A stretch of DNA of 64,000 bases from Symbiodinium kawagutii (GCA_009767595.1 VSDK01012623.1:171798-235797); one strand, 5' to 3'; shown: positions 1-11,054, numbered from the stretch's first letter. A program made the numbers and translations. The notes: generated from the letters alone by a model not told the origin.

Positions 1-332
1 TGACCCTGTGGTGGGCGATGTCGTGCAGGCGCCGGTGATGAGTTCGTTCGTGAGCAGGGCATAGATACGGCATTCTGCCAAGAAATTGCCTAGTAGAGAA
101 CTGCTTCAATTTGCTTCACTCTTTGCTTCACTCATTGGAAGCGGTCAGACTTTTAAGAGGTGAGATGGAGATGGGGACTGCGATCTTGGTCGCTTTGCCA
201 CGACTTCAGGTCATTGAAGCCTTTGAATCAGGCTGGCAGCAACTTCATTTGAGCCACGCGAAACTGCAACTGCCGAAGAAAATCACGAAAATTAGAGATG
301 GAGGAGTGGAAGAGTATAGTGTAGAGGATGGC

Positions 333-335
<3 letters not shown>

Positions 336-374
<39 letters not shown>

Positions 375-376
375 TG
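336..376. repeat. (GA)n microsatellite
   Basis: About 40 bp of near-perfect GA dinucleotide repeat. Long apparent reading frames over it in both directions are only low-complexity Arg/Glu or Ser/Leu runs. Confidence 0.9.
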
Positions 377-580
377 AGGATAGAAAATCCACCAAGGAAG
401 TTGCATGGCCCATGGAGTGGGTAGGGTTTCAGCCAGCTGTGCAGGGGATGATGATCATGTGTGCCTCCACGCTGGGCTTCGTGGGGTGGTGAAGTTGAGC
501 TGCTTGACGGCCGGTGCCAGGGGTCGGTCTGCCTCTCATACCACCCTTTGAAACGTCGTTTTTCCACAGCCCTGGGAATA

Positions 581-685
581 TGGTGGTTTCTTAAAATAGC
601 GCACCCCAAAATGGTTGGTTTATTACTATAATAAATAACTATTTAGGGATGATTGGGGGTACCCCTATTCTGAGAAACGCCCATA
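581..685. mobile_element. MITE family A, copy 1
   Basis: A ~105-bp palindrome-ended element. The left end TGGTGGTTTCTTAAAATAG is the inverse of the right end CTATTCTGAGAAACGCCCA. The centre is AT-rich (TTATTACTATAATAAATAA). Flanks read ATA/TAT, compatible with a short TA-type target duplication. No coding capacity. Confidence 0.8.
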
Positions 686-710
686 TGGCAAAAAACCAAT
701 ATGAAGTAAC

Positions 711-803
711 CACCTAAAGGGAAATAATCACCAACAATAACAGGCAAAACAACTGCTTTTGAAAGGGGGACCGGGGGTAAGGGTTTTGACCCACAGCTAT
801 ATC
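711..803. mobile_element. MITE family B, right-hand part
   Basis: It keeps the family B interior (AATAATCACCAACAATAACA) and the right terminal repeat GGGTTTTGACCCACAGCTAT. The left terminal repeat TATGGCTGTGGGTCAA is missing, so the copy is 5'-truncated. It lies just beyond a family A copy. Confidence 0.6.
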
Positions 804-1628
804 CCTGTAGAAAATGAGTTTCATATTATCAAATCAGGGGTCAAACGGGCATGTTGTTTCCAACCTTTTTCAGTTCAAGGTTTGTTGGCAAGAGCAGCCT
901 GTTTGTTTTTCCACTTGATTCATGTGCAGAACCGCTCAGCTGATTCTATCGCCAATCCTACTTCTGAACTGTTCGCGGTGGTGCTCAAGCACAACTTTGA
1001 TTCCTGATTACTGGGGCACAACTGATGAGGCTCATTCATGCTCTCCTTTATCCAGACTTTCTCAGGCAAACCGTTCTCAGCTTTCTCAGCTATTCTCCTG
1101 TCCTTGTTTCCTTATTCGGTCAAAGGTCTAACCATTCAGGTTGATCAGTCAATGTTCTCCCCCATGACTGGTCCAACCTGTTTCCAACCTGTTTCCAACC
1201 TGTTTCACTCTCAAATATTTGTCCGGCTCCCTACAAATCGTTACTGGCTCCCACAAGTCATTTTAGTCGTGAGCCAAATTTGCCCCCTTCTATTGGCCCT
1301 TCTTTAAGCTACAGTTGCCTGGGTGGTTTGGTCAAATTCTTGTTCTCAGAAAGTCGTTTAAATGGAAAAACCATGACTGTGTGAAAGAAACCCCCCTAAG
1401 ATTGTTGCTAAATGAAAAACAGCATTGTCAAATGGAAAAACCATGACTGAATGAAACTCCCCTAAGATTCTTATGATTCTGTTCAGGTTGCATGCCAGTG
1501 TGCCTCACCTGTGGTGCCAAGCATGTAGAAACTTCCTCGTTTTTTTGGCCTGAGGGGATGATGATGGGGATGCGCTCATCAGATTTCCAAGGCACGGGGA
1601 GCACCTTGCTGAACAATCTGAATTTGAT
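804..1628. other. Non-coding stretch with short direct repeats
   Basis: I recognise no gene. An 11-bp unit (AACCTGTTTCC) is repeated three times near 1170-1204. A ~40-bp segment beginning AAATGGAAAAACCATGACTG occurs twice (about 1360 and 1428), ending in CCCCTAAGATT in both copies. Confidence 0.5.
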
Positions 1629-2130
1629 TGTTTGTGTGCTTGTTTTGCTTTATTTTGCTTGTTTGCTTGCTTGTTTGCTTGTTTGCTTGTGTGTTTATTT
1701 TGCTTTATTTTGCTTGTTTGTTTGCTTGTTCGCTTGTGTGTTTGTTTTGCTTTATNNNNNNNNNNNNNNNNNNNNNNNNNNNNNNNNNNNNNNNNNNNNN
1801 NNNNNNNNNNNNNNNNNNNNNNNNNNNNNNNNNNNNNNNNNNNNNNNNNTTTTGCTTTATTTTGCTTGTTTGCTTGCTTGTTGGCTTGTTTGCTTGTTTG
1901 CTTGTGTGTTTGTTTTGCTTTATTTTGCTTGTTTGCTTGCTTGTTGGCTTGTTTGTTTGCTTGTTTGCTTGTTTGTTTGTTTGTTTGCTTGCTTGTTTGC
2001 TTGCTTCTTGGCTTGTTTGTTTGCTTGTTTGCTTGTTTGTTTGTTTGTTTGTTTGCTTGTTTGCTTGCTTGTTGGCTTGTTTGATTGGTTGTTTGTTTGT
2101 TTGCTTGTTTGTTTGTTTGTTTGTTTAGTG
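1629..2130. repeat. TTTG/CTTG tetranucleotide minisatellite with assembly gap
   Basis: About 500 bp of interspersed TTTG, CTTG and TTGC units with occasional TTTATTTTGC inserts. It is interrupted by 94 Ns at 1756-1849. The Leu/Phe/Cys/Val-rich reading frames across it are low complexity. The gap is placed where short reads would not resolve the array, so the true length is unknown. Confidence 0.9.
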
Positions 2131-2194
2131 ATTTTCGTGAATGTGTGTATTTGCCTCGTGTTTCAAGCGACCACTGACTAGACAGCCAGTATAG

Positions 2195-2400
2195 CGTCTA
2201 CACAATGCATGTCCAAAACACCTCTTTGCAACATCCACAGCTTGCTCAAGCCGATCATTCCCCAGAGAAATTCTGATGGTGGCAGGTTGGAAAATGCCCG
2301 TTCCGTGGACCGCTTCGTATTTCATGAAAGTTTCGAAAACATGATCCTTGGAAACAAACTGTGAAATTCTCCAGCTGCATTTTCGGGCGTGGTTTTCCCT
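2195..2400 (-). CDS. Possible minus-strand coding exon, unassigned
   Basis: The minus strand reads an uninterrupted, non-repetitive segment with a protein-like composition, including the run TIRISLGNDRLEQAVDVAKR. A motif such as RxSLG followed by an amphipathic helix is reminiscent of the C-terminal domain of fold-type I PLP enzymes, but this is weak. There is no visible start codon and splice borders were not resolved. It is separated from the other genes by the tetranucleotide repeat and lies opposite to the prevailing gene direction. It could be a fragment or a shadow. Confidence 0.25.
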
Positions 2401-2783
2401 GAATCCACAGCCCTGTCTTTGCCCGAACTTAGGCGAATTTGCGTGCCACAACTTCATGGCAGCCAGGAAAAAGTGTTGGCCCGTGGCAGCTGCAATAGAG
2501 AGAGGGAGAGAGTGAGTGCATCAGTGAGGGAGCAGACTATAAGACGTAGAAGAATGAACGCGCCAATACTACTAACCATGAACGGATGCCAGCATGTTTA
2601 CCATTCTTTTTCAAAGCACGAGTGCTAATCAGAACTGGAACCTCACGGCACGGCAGGTACGCTAGCAGCAATCGAAAGCAACCGCCAGCACCGAACCAGA
2701 AAGAGGAGCCAGTCAAAGCAGACTTTCTCAATTCTCCATGGTGCGGGCGCTCTGCAGAGCTAAGACCCAAAATCACACGATAA

Positions 2784-3015
2784 GACCGTGCATAAGTTAG
2801 AGGTTGGTACAAGGTTAGATCTTTTTTAAGACCCCATGGACTACTTGGTGGTTTCTCAAAATAGGGGTGCCCAAAAATTTTGATTTATTACTAAACATGA
2901 TTAATATAATGGATGATTTGGGGGTCCCCTATTTCGAGAAACAACCACTTGACCATGCATAGTTTAGAGGTTGGTACAAGGCTAGAGCTCTTCGGAGACC
3001 CCCATGGACTACTTG
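2784..3015. repeat. 64-bp direct repeats flanking a MITE
   Basis: A segment at 2784-2846 (starting GACCGTGCATAAGTTAGAGG) is repeated at 2951-3015 (GACCATGCATAGTTTAGAGG). Both copies run through GGTTGGTACAAGG to CCCCATGGACTACTTG. A family A element at 2845-2950 sits exactly between them. The second copy also forms an inverted repeat with CTTGTACCAACC near 3045-3056. Confidence 0.75.
2845..2950. mobile_element. MITE family A, copy 2
   Basis: Left end TGGTGGTTTCTCAAAATAGG and right end CCCCTATTTCGAGAAACAACCA form inverted termini around an AT-rich core. It lies between two 64-bp direct repeats. Confidence 0.85.
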
Positions 3016-3224
3016 AACCTTTTTGGTTGATCACTTTCACGGTAGTCTTGTACCAACCACGGCCCAGATAGCTCAGATCAGTCGCTGCAAGGACCCTGTT
3101 TTGTCGAGAAGCTCCGACAATGTGAAGCCAGGTGTGTCAGAGTGTGCGTTCCGACAGCTGTGGCTGAACTCGGAGTTTCATGAGTTCATGTTGGTTCAGT
3201 GGCCAAGCTTTCTGAGATGTGGTT

Positions 3225-3345
3225 GTTTCTCAAAATGATGGTTTTAATCAGGGTTATAACCACTCATGATGGTTAGTCATAGGGGATAATCATCATTCAT
3301 TGTTTATTGACCAACCTTTCTGAGCTGTGACGGCAATCGTGGCGA
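3225..3345. mobile_element. Family A/B-like remnant
   Basis: It begins like family A (GGTTGTTTCTCAAAATGATGG) and continues with the GGGGATAATCATCATTCATTG-type interior seen in family B, but has no clear right terminus. Probably a decayed or composite copy. Confidence 0.35.
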
Positions 3346-3569
3346 TCCGCCTTCAGACTTTGTGGTATCCCCAACATGCCCCTGCTAGCTGGACATATCT
3401 AGACATGAATAAGCATGAATAAGCCTGAATAAGTAATAAGTATGTAAGGAAACATGGGTAGGAAAATGCTCATAAAAATGCTCAGGAAACGCTCGGGAAA
3501 GATAGGAAACGACAGGGAAACATGGGGAAACGCTCCGGAACCGCATGAGACCCATCAGCCCCTCTTGGG

Positions 3570-3675
3570 CTCACCAAGCGCTAGGGGACGACTCGGACGG
3601 TGAGATGGACGTGGACATGTCGGACCTCCAAGGCTTCAACATGCCTTTGCTCCTTGGATCGAGCCGTCTGTGTTG
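3570..3675 (+). CDS. Possible N-terminal acidic exon of the WDR70-type gene
   Basis: One frame encodes a segment containing GDDSDGEMDVDMSDLQGFNM, an acidic low-complexity stretch typical of the disordered N-terminus of WD40 scaffold proteins. It is on the + strand 1.5 kb upstream of the first confident WDR70-type exon. Whether it belongs to that gene is inference. Splice borders are not resolved, and a stop codon follows within ~50 codons if it is read through. Confidence 0.35.
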
Positions 3676-3703
3676 TTAACCTAGGACGGGTGGGGAGGTT
3701 AAC

Positions 3704-3862
3704 CATGGGTGAACCAATGGTGAATGAATGGCTATAGGAATGTTTAATAGGAAATAATAAGCAACAATAATGGGTGAACCAATGGCTAATGAATGGTGAA
3801 TGAATGGTTACAGGAAGGGTTAATTACGGGGAATAACAAGCAACAACAATGGTTAATGAATG
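3704..3862. repeat. Two-copy ~75-bp tandem duplication
   Basis: The block TGGGTGAACCAATGG...GTGAATGAATGG...TAATAAGCAACAATAATG near 3704-3770 recurs, diverged, at about 3771-3858 (…GAATAACAAGCAACAACAATGG). The interior resembles family B sequence, so this may be a duplicated MITE remnant. Confidence 0.5.
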
Positions 3863-4429
3863 GTTGGTTATAAGCAATGAAGTTGTTGTATTGCCTTTTT
3901 TGCAAACTTCAACCTTGAGATATTACTGATCCGGTGTGCCCCAAAATGACTTCAAGCACTACTCATGGATATTGACAGATACAAAAACATAAGTTGCCCC
4001 TACTACAACCCACTCAACATTATAGCACTTGCCAACCATTTGCGCATCAGCATCAAAACTTTGCACGTGAGTAACACGGAGCTGTGCAACAGAACATGTT
4101 CCTGGGAACATTCTCAGGTCCTTCGGAAAGCAGAAGCCGGTCAGAAGTGCCTGGCCCTCAATGTGGAGAGATGTTTAGCCAACAAATGGATTGTCGTCAG
4201 CACCATCGTGGCCATTCCAAGGCTGGCCCACAGGCCCACAATGCCACACAAAGGAAAGGTCGAGGCGAGTTTTGCTTCAAGCAGTGCGGCAGTGCGGCAA
4301 ACATTGAGAAGTGCAATGTGAGGCGAAAAGGCTGTGGTGAAGGGAGTGCAGTTTGGCCCCCGCATCACTGACGCCTGGGCCCTAGGATGCCCAGGCCTCA
4401 AACATCTCAGGATGCATCCGATGTTTGCG

Positions 4430-4553
4430 GCAAGGTTGCAGCAAAGGCTGGTGCCCAAGCGCGGCTTGGCCGCGCAGCTGCCGCAGAAGTCAAAGCACAG
4501 GAAGAGCCAGAGGAGAAGGTGCCGATTGCAACTGCTTCGATGTTCAAATTCTA
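4430..4553 (+). CDS. Possible charged exon upstream of the WDR70-type gene
   Basis: The + strand encodes an Ala/Glu/Lys-rich segment ending near EVKAQEEPEEKVPIATASMF with no stop, directly before a family A element. The composition resembles a disordered linker. Membership in the downstream WD40 gene is inference from strand and position. Borders are unresolved. Confidence 0.3.
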
Positions 4554-4555
4554 CG

Positions 4556-4669
4556 TGAGTGTTTCTTAAAATAGGGGTACCCTCCAAAATGGCTTATCAA
4601 TGCTTATCACATATAGACGATTAATAAAGGATGATTTGGCGGTCCCCCCTATTTTGAGAACCCCCCCAG
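4556..4669. mobile_element. MITE family A, copy 3
   Basis: Starts GTGTTTCTTAAAATAGGGG and ends CCCCCTATTTTGAGAACCCC. The interior carries the GGATGATTTGG block conserved in the family. Confidence 0.8.
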
Positions 4670-5038
4670 GTGTTTGCTCTTCATTTCATGCGATGTGACG
4701 ATGATGTGTGGACTTTGGCATGGTACATACGTCTTTGACTCACTTGTTGGAACATCTCTAGATGTTAACGACCGTTGCGAAAGATGAACGTTTGTGCAAC
4801 CGTGTGGGCATGAGTTCTGCTCTGACAGCTCTGGCTGTACCAGGAAGAGCCCGTCGGACCGGTGATACCACAGACAGGCAGTGAAGACAACGATACAGGG
4901 CTTGAGCAGCGAGATGTGTTGTGCAAGTGTTCCTTCAAGAAGACTCAAGGTTGAAGATGTTGAAGGAGGTAAGGAAGTCCATGGTTCGAAGGGGAAGCAA
5001 TGTCAAATGGCAGGGATGCTTCAAGCCAGTTCAAGATT

Positions 5039-5167
5039 TGGGTGTTTCTCAAGTCACAGGGAACCCCCAAACTTTGGTTGGTTCACTGTTGTAACTCGTT
5101 GCGGGAATGAGTGTTAATGAATCGGATGATTTTTGGGTACCAAAAAACTGCCGTGAGAAACGGCCAT
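5039..5167. mobile_element. MITE family A, copy 4, abutting a WD40 exon
   Basis: Left end GGGTGTTTCTCAAGTCACAG, right end CCGTGAGAAACGGCCATT. The right terminus stops about 7 nt before the first confident exon of the WDR70-type gene, so the element would form the 3' end of the preceding intron or of the 5' UTR. Confidence 0.7.
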
Positions 5168-5173
5168 TTTCCC

Positions 5174-8100
5174 ATGGCAGCGCTAGGCCGCGAAGAGCCC
5201 GATGAGTTGCCGGAGCCGGGGAAAGAACTGGAGGTCATTCCTGTGACACACGAGGTGGAGATCCCTTGCCACGTTGGGAGCCCAGCACCGGCGGGCTGAC
5301 CTGGGACACCCTGGGACTGAACCGGAGCCCCCGCCCTAAGGAAAAAGCTGTGACTGCCATAGGCGCGCAGATGTCCCTTTCGTTGCCACCGCAGATGTGT
5401 CGTTTCCTGCGATCAGACACACCTTGACAGTGAGAGAGTACGGAAAGCTTGGCCCAGACTTGGGTGCCAAAATCCCGGGCAACGACCAGTATAGAACTTC
5501 AATCCTCAATAGGATGGACTTCATCTCTAAGGCTAGTAATAGGAACTACTAGGAAGGCTGATAAGATCTCATATGATCTCATAGATCTTCAGGTTGTCTA
5601 AACTTGTTCGGGAAATGTGCGAAAGGAAAAAGTGACCAGCGATTTCTCCTTGGCAGGACTGGATCCTAAAGGATCTCGGATGATCACAGGCACCAGAGAT
5701 CGGGGGTTTCAACAGATGCCATCAATGCCGGAAGTGTTGGGGAAGGGGGGATGGGTTGGGGAAGGGTTGGGTTCCTGAACATTTCTGCGCCTTGAAGTTT
5801 TCTACCAAGAATTGTCGGGATCATTTGGCTCCAGAAGAAACCTCCAATGGTTTACCATTAAGCTGCAGTTTTTTACTCCAAATATGGGTGGCTCATCTTG
5901 AGGATCTCCCATCAAGAGATTGCAACTGTTGGTGTCGATCCCTCCGAACCGCTGCAACAGTTGGTCAACCAGGATTGACATGACCATCACCAGATGTGTT
6001 TAAGATCGGTGACCACAAAGACGCTGCAGGTGGCTTAGAGGGCACCCTGAAGTTTTTCGACTTCCATGGCATGTCAGAAGCAAAGGCGGGACATGGCACA
6101 GGACATGGCAAAATCAAACCATCAGAGCGATAGAAGAATCATCAAGAAACAATGATAGTCCCGAGCGGCGCTTAATGATCTAGTTAATAAACTTGTGGAC
6201 AACCTATAACGTCTGGGATCTCAACGCTTGCGGACAGCGATTTCCCTGTGGGGAATGCATGCAGTTTGGTCATGCAGACAGTTTTGTTCGCATCATTTCG
6301 GTCAAATTGATCCAACTTGATCCATATGAAAAAAGATCCCGCAACTGACGTGCACTGCTAACGTCACCTACTCAACGGACAACGTCCATTTGACATGGGT
6401 AGGAAGCTTTCCGAGACCTGGAGCCGGTCGTGGGGAAGATGGTGCACTCGATCTCTTTCAGTACCACTGGCGGTCAGGTTCGCCGATCAGTTAATGTTGA
6501 CCCAGGATGAAGCTAAACCCCTGGTTGATGTTAATGGGATTTGGGGGGTTATCATTTTATTGGGAAACCAAGGCTTTTGGGGGATACCGGGATACCCCCT
6601 ATTAATCAACCAGGGGTTTATTATTCCTGGGTCAACATTCACAGAGCTTCAGCTGGAGCGTCAGAGCTACGGAGTGGTGCACGGGTGAAGTCAACACGGG
6701 GTCAATGGAACAGTCATGCGATGCGTCACAGAAACATGGCAGGTGCTGGTGGTTTGTTCCGATGCGTCCGCGCGAATCTATGACCGCGACGGCTCTTTGG
6801 CTTGAAAATTGTGGGGAACGAGTGAGTAGAGTCAAATGACTCATTGTGACAGAATAAGTCATGTGTCAAGTGAAAATATAATGTATAGATGAATATAGGC
6901 TATAGACATGACTGCTTCGTAAAGATCCTTTTCCATGAGCCAGCAGCATCCTGGTAAACATGTGTGATTTTGGCATTGGTGGGCAGGTCTCACTTGCCTC
7001 ATGTGTGTTCGCATGTTGTGAGATGATGCATGACCCACCCATTGTTCTTCGACGGCCTTGCTCAGGATCATCCACGCCCATCCAGCAGACCGTCTTAGGC
7101 AGAGTCAGTTTCCAGGGTGGGAAAATCTCAGCTGGAAATCATGGGATTTCCCAACGTCACACATCTCGCCCGGTACAGATTGCCGATTCTCAAGCAGGCG
7201 GACCCACAGGGGATGTGACTCAAGGGGAGAGAAACTAATTATTTGAAACATTTTGAAGCTCGTGGCATTCTCAGTCTCAGTGAGAGATTGGCGACGATGG
7301 GTGAGACGATTGTTATTCGCAATCCGTAAGGGATTCATTCATATACCGAAAAACACGAGCCCTGTTGAATAAGCCACGTTAGTGTACCCACCGTACGTCC
7401 TTCTCTCTTTTGCCTGTGAGCGCAGGTGATATGTATGTCCGACAGATGGAGCACACCAAGGGCCATACCCAGACCTTGACCAGTGGAATGTGGCATCCAT
7501 TTAGGACACCAGTGGGTCAGTGGGCAAAAAGGGTGTTTCCCAATGGTTGTCCAATGGAGAGGAGATGAAGTCAGAGATATATGGAGATATATGGAGATAT
7601 AGATACACGGAGATATGACACGCCACCTCTTCAAATGTGCTCCGTCGATTCAGAGGAAGCCGATGACAAAGGAAGGAAAGAGCAACAAAACAGCGATAAA
7701 TCTTTGTCACTTTCCCAGGGCCTTTGGGTTTGGTTGGCTTGTGGGTCCTTGAATCATAGTTCAAACTGATCAACCCCGCTTCAATCAAGGGCTGCACGGA
7801 AAACATCAGACTTTGCAGCCCCAAGCTGGCCGCGAGCAAGAGCACCAGGCTCACAGCACGGAAACGCACCAGGTGACGCCCCATGGGAAGCATGTGCAAA
7901 CAACATGTGCCACGGGGACAGCGCTGAGCTAAAAGGTGAAGCCGTGAGGTGTGGGCGCAGCTGTTGCATATGGCCAGTCAGTTCAGCCCCTCAACGGAGT
8001 AGCTTAGCTGTTGGAGCTTTCACCCATGCGGTTTTGGAAACCCTTCAATTGGATTTTGGCCCATATGAGAACCAGAAGCCGTTCGAAAAACGGTCACGCC

Positions 8101-9260
8101 CAGGTGCTGTAGCTGGCATGAGAGGGGCTCCAAACCCCTACAAAAGAAACTTAGGCTTTCACAATTGTAGGAGATCTAATTCTCTTGTGGTGTCTTGTTT
8201 CCCGTCCCTCTAACGGTTAAATGTTCACCTCATGAGATTTGCTTTGGCCAGGAGCGAGCACTTCCTCACAGCCTCACTCGATGGTACCATGAGAATATGG
8301 GACATGAAACTCGGCTGTAAAGCTTCTCCTATGGCACTAAATTCAGTGGCAAACTCCCGGGAAATCCGTCGTTTTCCTTCGGCCCTTGTTGCTCAGGACA
8401 GCAGATCCCGTTGGAATGGACCAGCAATTGCCATGCATCCATGTCCTGAAGACCGTGGACAAGCGGAACGTGTGCGTGGGTGGTGGTTCGGGCAAGTCCC
8501 ATGGCAGTGGTTAAGATACAACCGGTGAGCAGAGGCACCAGCCACGTGGACAAGACTGGACGTTTCAGTCTGAGCTGAGGCAGGGAGGCTTGTACCCCAC
8601 TTGCTGCACTTATTCTCCCACGGATGCCAAGAAGATTGTCGCAGGATGTCCCTTGGCGGGCCAGTCATGAAGCTTTGGATCAAGAGGTTGACAGATGTTT
8701 GCGCAGTTTTGAGATGCCAAAGAGACATCGAGAGATGGTTATACCATGCCAGTTTGCCAGTCACAACATGTGTTACATCCATCAAGTGAGTACTGTTGGC
8801 TTTGAGCTGTTGAACCTTATCATCCAGCTCCGTTGTCGCAAGTCATGTTATGACTTTTTTCTTCTTAGTTTCTTTGTTATTGCCTGCGCCCTATGCACGG
8901 GTAAAAACAGGCACAGCAGAGGCTTAGAAATGGTTTTAAATGCCAATGCAGCTCATGTGGAACGCATCCATGTAGGTGCTTGGACTTACCAATCGAATAT
9001 ATCCAGCTGCATTGGAATTGCGTTGGGTTCATCCGTTCATTGGCAGACCTACCTGCAACCGGGACACGGATAGGCTAGGAACAGCAATGAAGCAGGTTCA
9101 TGACAGCTATGACTTCAGAGAATAATTTGGTTCCTTCAAGGTCCCTGGTAGCAAATTGGAGGAAATCTATGACCAGCTGGAGGCCAGTAAGATAGCAACC
9201 CAGCTGCAGGTTCGGATGGCTCCGTACAGCTCTTCTTTGACAAGGACCGGGGGGTGCCAG
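5174..9260 (+). CDS. WDR70: WDR70-type WD40 repeat protein, 5' part (multi-exon)
   Basis: Exons read in order: ~5174-5278 (…ELEVIPVTHEVEIPCHVG); 5341-5362, a 22-nt microexon (EKAVTAI); 5657-~5700 (GLDPKGSRMITGT); 6041-6085 (GTLKFFDFHGMSEAK); 6403-6477 (EAFRDLEPVVGKMVHSISFS); 6743-~6799 (CSDASARIYDRDG); 7426-7504 (DMYVRQMEHTKGHTQ...WHPF); 8252-~8309 (HFLTASLDGTMRIWDMK); ~8422-8480; 8584-8644 (TCCTYSPTDAKKIVA); 9210-9260 (SDGSVQLFFDKDRG). Most junctions were checked for phase: 5362/5657, 6085/6403, 6477/6743, 7504/8252 and 8644/9210 all keep frame. A short exon is probably missing between 6799 and 7426. The motif order matches WDR70/GAD-1 family WD40 proteins, nuclear factors linked to chromatin and DNA-damage responses in other eukaryotes. 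Introns use GA, GC and GT donors. The protein breaks off mid-propeller at 9260 and resumes at 52851. Family assignment is from motif memory, not alignment. Confidence 0.8.
6490..6642. mobile_element. TIR element family D (single copy)
   Basis: A 153-bp element with ~40-bp imperfect inverted termini: left TTAATGTTGACCCAGG...AAACCCCTGGTTGAT, right ATCAACCAGGGGTTTATTAT...CCTGGGTCAACATT. The ends differ from families A-C. It lies inside a WDR70-type intron (6478-6742). Confidence 0.75.
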
Positions 9261-10326
9261 GTAGATCCAGGTAGCAGGGCCGCCCTGAAGCACGTGCGTG
9301 CACGTGTTGGATAGCCTGACTGGTGCCCTGGCACCAGTCTACCGGAGAAAAAGTGTTGTAGTATGTTTTTTTGTATGTTGCTATTATTGTGGTTCATCAT
9401 ATGTTTTGACTCTTGTGGTTTTGTTGGTGTTCTTCAGGTAGTTTTCAAAATTGGTGTTCAGTTGTGATATTGCATTGCATTCTTGTTCATTTTTCCTCTG
9501 CTTGAGGCCAGATTCATGCGACCAGACAGGACAGGGCAGGGAGATGGGAACGTGGCCAAAGGCAGCCAGGACAGGGACGCGGAGTGACAGATAGGGGCTG
9601 AGTTTTGGCAAGAGATCATCGGTCCAGGCCGCGTCTCATCTCACACATGGGATCACAGCCAAGGCGTGACCTCTCAAGAAACATCGAAAATCACTCAAAA
9701 GAACATGCTTTTGACAGCAAAGAAGGATTGAGCCAGCAGTGATCATTCATAGCAATCACTGTGCTGATCGTCAGCATAGTAGATAGTCAGCATACCTGAT
9801 CATTACGATTGCTGACTATGCCGATTGTTGCTACCTTCATCGCACTGTAGTCAGCATAGACAGCTGGCATAGTCAGCACTGCCACCAGTTCTGCAACTCG
9901 AAAAATCTCAGTGTTAGCATGGTAGGCAGGTTTTCTGAACAGCGTACCGCGTGGCGCAATGTTTGGCCATGCCAAGCTACTTTGCATCGCCATGGGTGGA
10001 GGCTGGGAAACATGGGATGGAGCAGGTGAAGACAAACCACAAGGTCCATCAAGGTCCACTGATTGGTTGAGAAGGGACCATCAGGTGCACCAGATGTCCT
10101 TGTTCTTCGCAAAGATTCGCGTTTCTCACTGTTTCACACAATTCATTCGCATAATTTTGCATACCATGATCATGCGATGCTAGTATTCAAAGAGACCTGC
10201 GTTCCCGCAACTGTCCCCGTATGTTCTTTGGTACGTCTCAAGCTTTGCACGTCATTTTGCATTGTTTAGCTTTCTGTTCAAATCCGCAGTTTCAAGCGGC
10301 TCGGAAATGAGTTGAGTCACCGCGAC
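9261..10326. other. Start of the ~43.6-kb interval that splits the WD40 gene
   Basis: No gene is recognised here. 9770-9880 contains five copies of a GTCAGCATA/TATGCTGAC motif in both orientations. The donor after 9260 is a canonical GT (CCAG|GTAGAT). Confidence 0.4.
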
Positions 10327-10536
10327 ATGGGGTCCGGAGCCAGTGTCTTTGAGCGGCGCATCGTACCCATCGACGACCGTCGTGTCAGGCCATCGACAGT
10401 GCCTTGGATCTACTCGCGGGTCAGAGCATACACTGCAGATGAGTGGGCAGCACATTTCGGTACGCAACACGTTCCCAGTTGGGCAACCCAAGTTTCGACA
10501 AGTGCTTCAGACGATAGCTCTGAAAGCTGGGAATAG
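10327..10536 (+). CDS. Small ORF at the 5' end of the retroelement
   Basis: An ATG at 10327 opens a 69-codon frame (…MGSGASVFERRIVPIDD… ending SSESWE). Codon composition resembles the following ORFs, and it lies ~200 bp upstream of the next one. No domain is recognised. It may be part of the retroelement or a chance frame. Confidence 0.35.
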   Translation: MGSGASVFERRIVPIDDRRVRPSTVPWIYSRVRAYTADEWAAHFGTQHVPSWATQVSTSASDDSSESWE

Positions 10537-10730
10537 CCAAGCGATGCTGAAGCCAAGCTGAGCCTGTGCAAATTTATAGGTCCATCAAGTTGTGACAGGT
10601 TGTCACTTTCAGCGTCAGTAATTGACTGGCGTGGAGGTCAAACTGGCACAGCAAATGGTGAGATTCGTTTTTGAGCTATGACCAGGCATTTACTTCCAAC
10701 ACACCTGCAGCATCGAGGGCCCAATTGCAC

Positions 10731-11054
10731 ATGCGACCCATTACAGCTTCAGCCGCCTCGGGGGGGTTAGCTGGAGTGCTTTTCTCACTTGCCAAGGAAG
10801 CTTGGCTACCTGAACAGTGGGTGGAACCACTGTACCTGCAAACTAAGGAAAGCTTAGGTACAACCCTGCTCCAAGGTTCCGACTGGGACCTCAAATCACT
10901 GCTTGTGGGCATTGCCATCGGGTTCTTTTTGGGGCCCATCCTGGAATTCTTGGTGCTGCTTCGTCAGTGCCTTGTGATTTATCTGCGCAGGCAGATTTCC
11001 TGGCTTGGACGCCCATCTGGGCCTGCAAAGAGCAGCTGGCGAGTCCTTGAATGA
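10731..11054 (+). CDS. Retroelement ORF with one hydrophobic segment
   Basis: The first in-frame ATG is at 10731 (MRPITASAASGG); the frame itself opens at 10662. It encodes 107 residues with one hydrophobic stretch (LLVGIAIGFFLGPILEFLVL) that could span a membrane, followed by a basic tail. The stop overlaps the next start in an ATGA arrangement at 11051. No homologue is recognised. The tight overlap suggests the two ORFs are translated from one RNA by termination-reinitiation. Confidence 0.5.
   Translation: MRPITASAASGGLAGVLFSLAKEAWLPEQWVEPLYLQTKESLGTTLLQGSDWDLKSLLVGIAIGFFLGPILEFLVLLRQCLVIYLRRQISWLGRPSGPAKSSWRVLE

Noticed and set aside
1628..2181. Several 150-230-codon ORFs rich in Leu, Cys, Val and Phe
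   Set aside because: They are translations of a tetranucleotide repeat, open in three frames and crossing an N gap.
5174..9260. 5' WD40 exons as an unrelated gene from the 3' WD40 exons
   Set aside because: They cover consecutive, non-overlapping blades of the same family on the same strand. I kept them as one gene but listed fragmentation or misassembly as alternatives.
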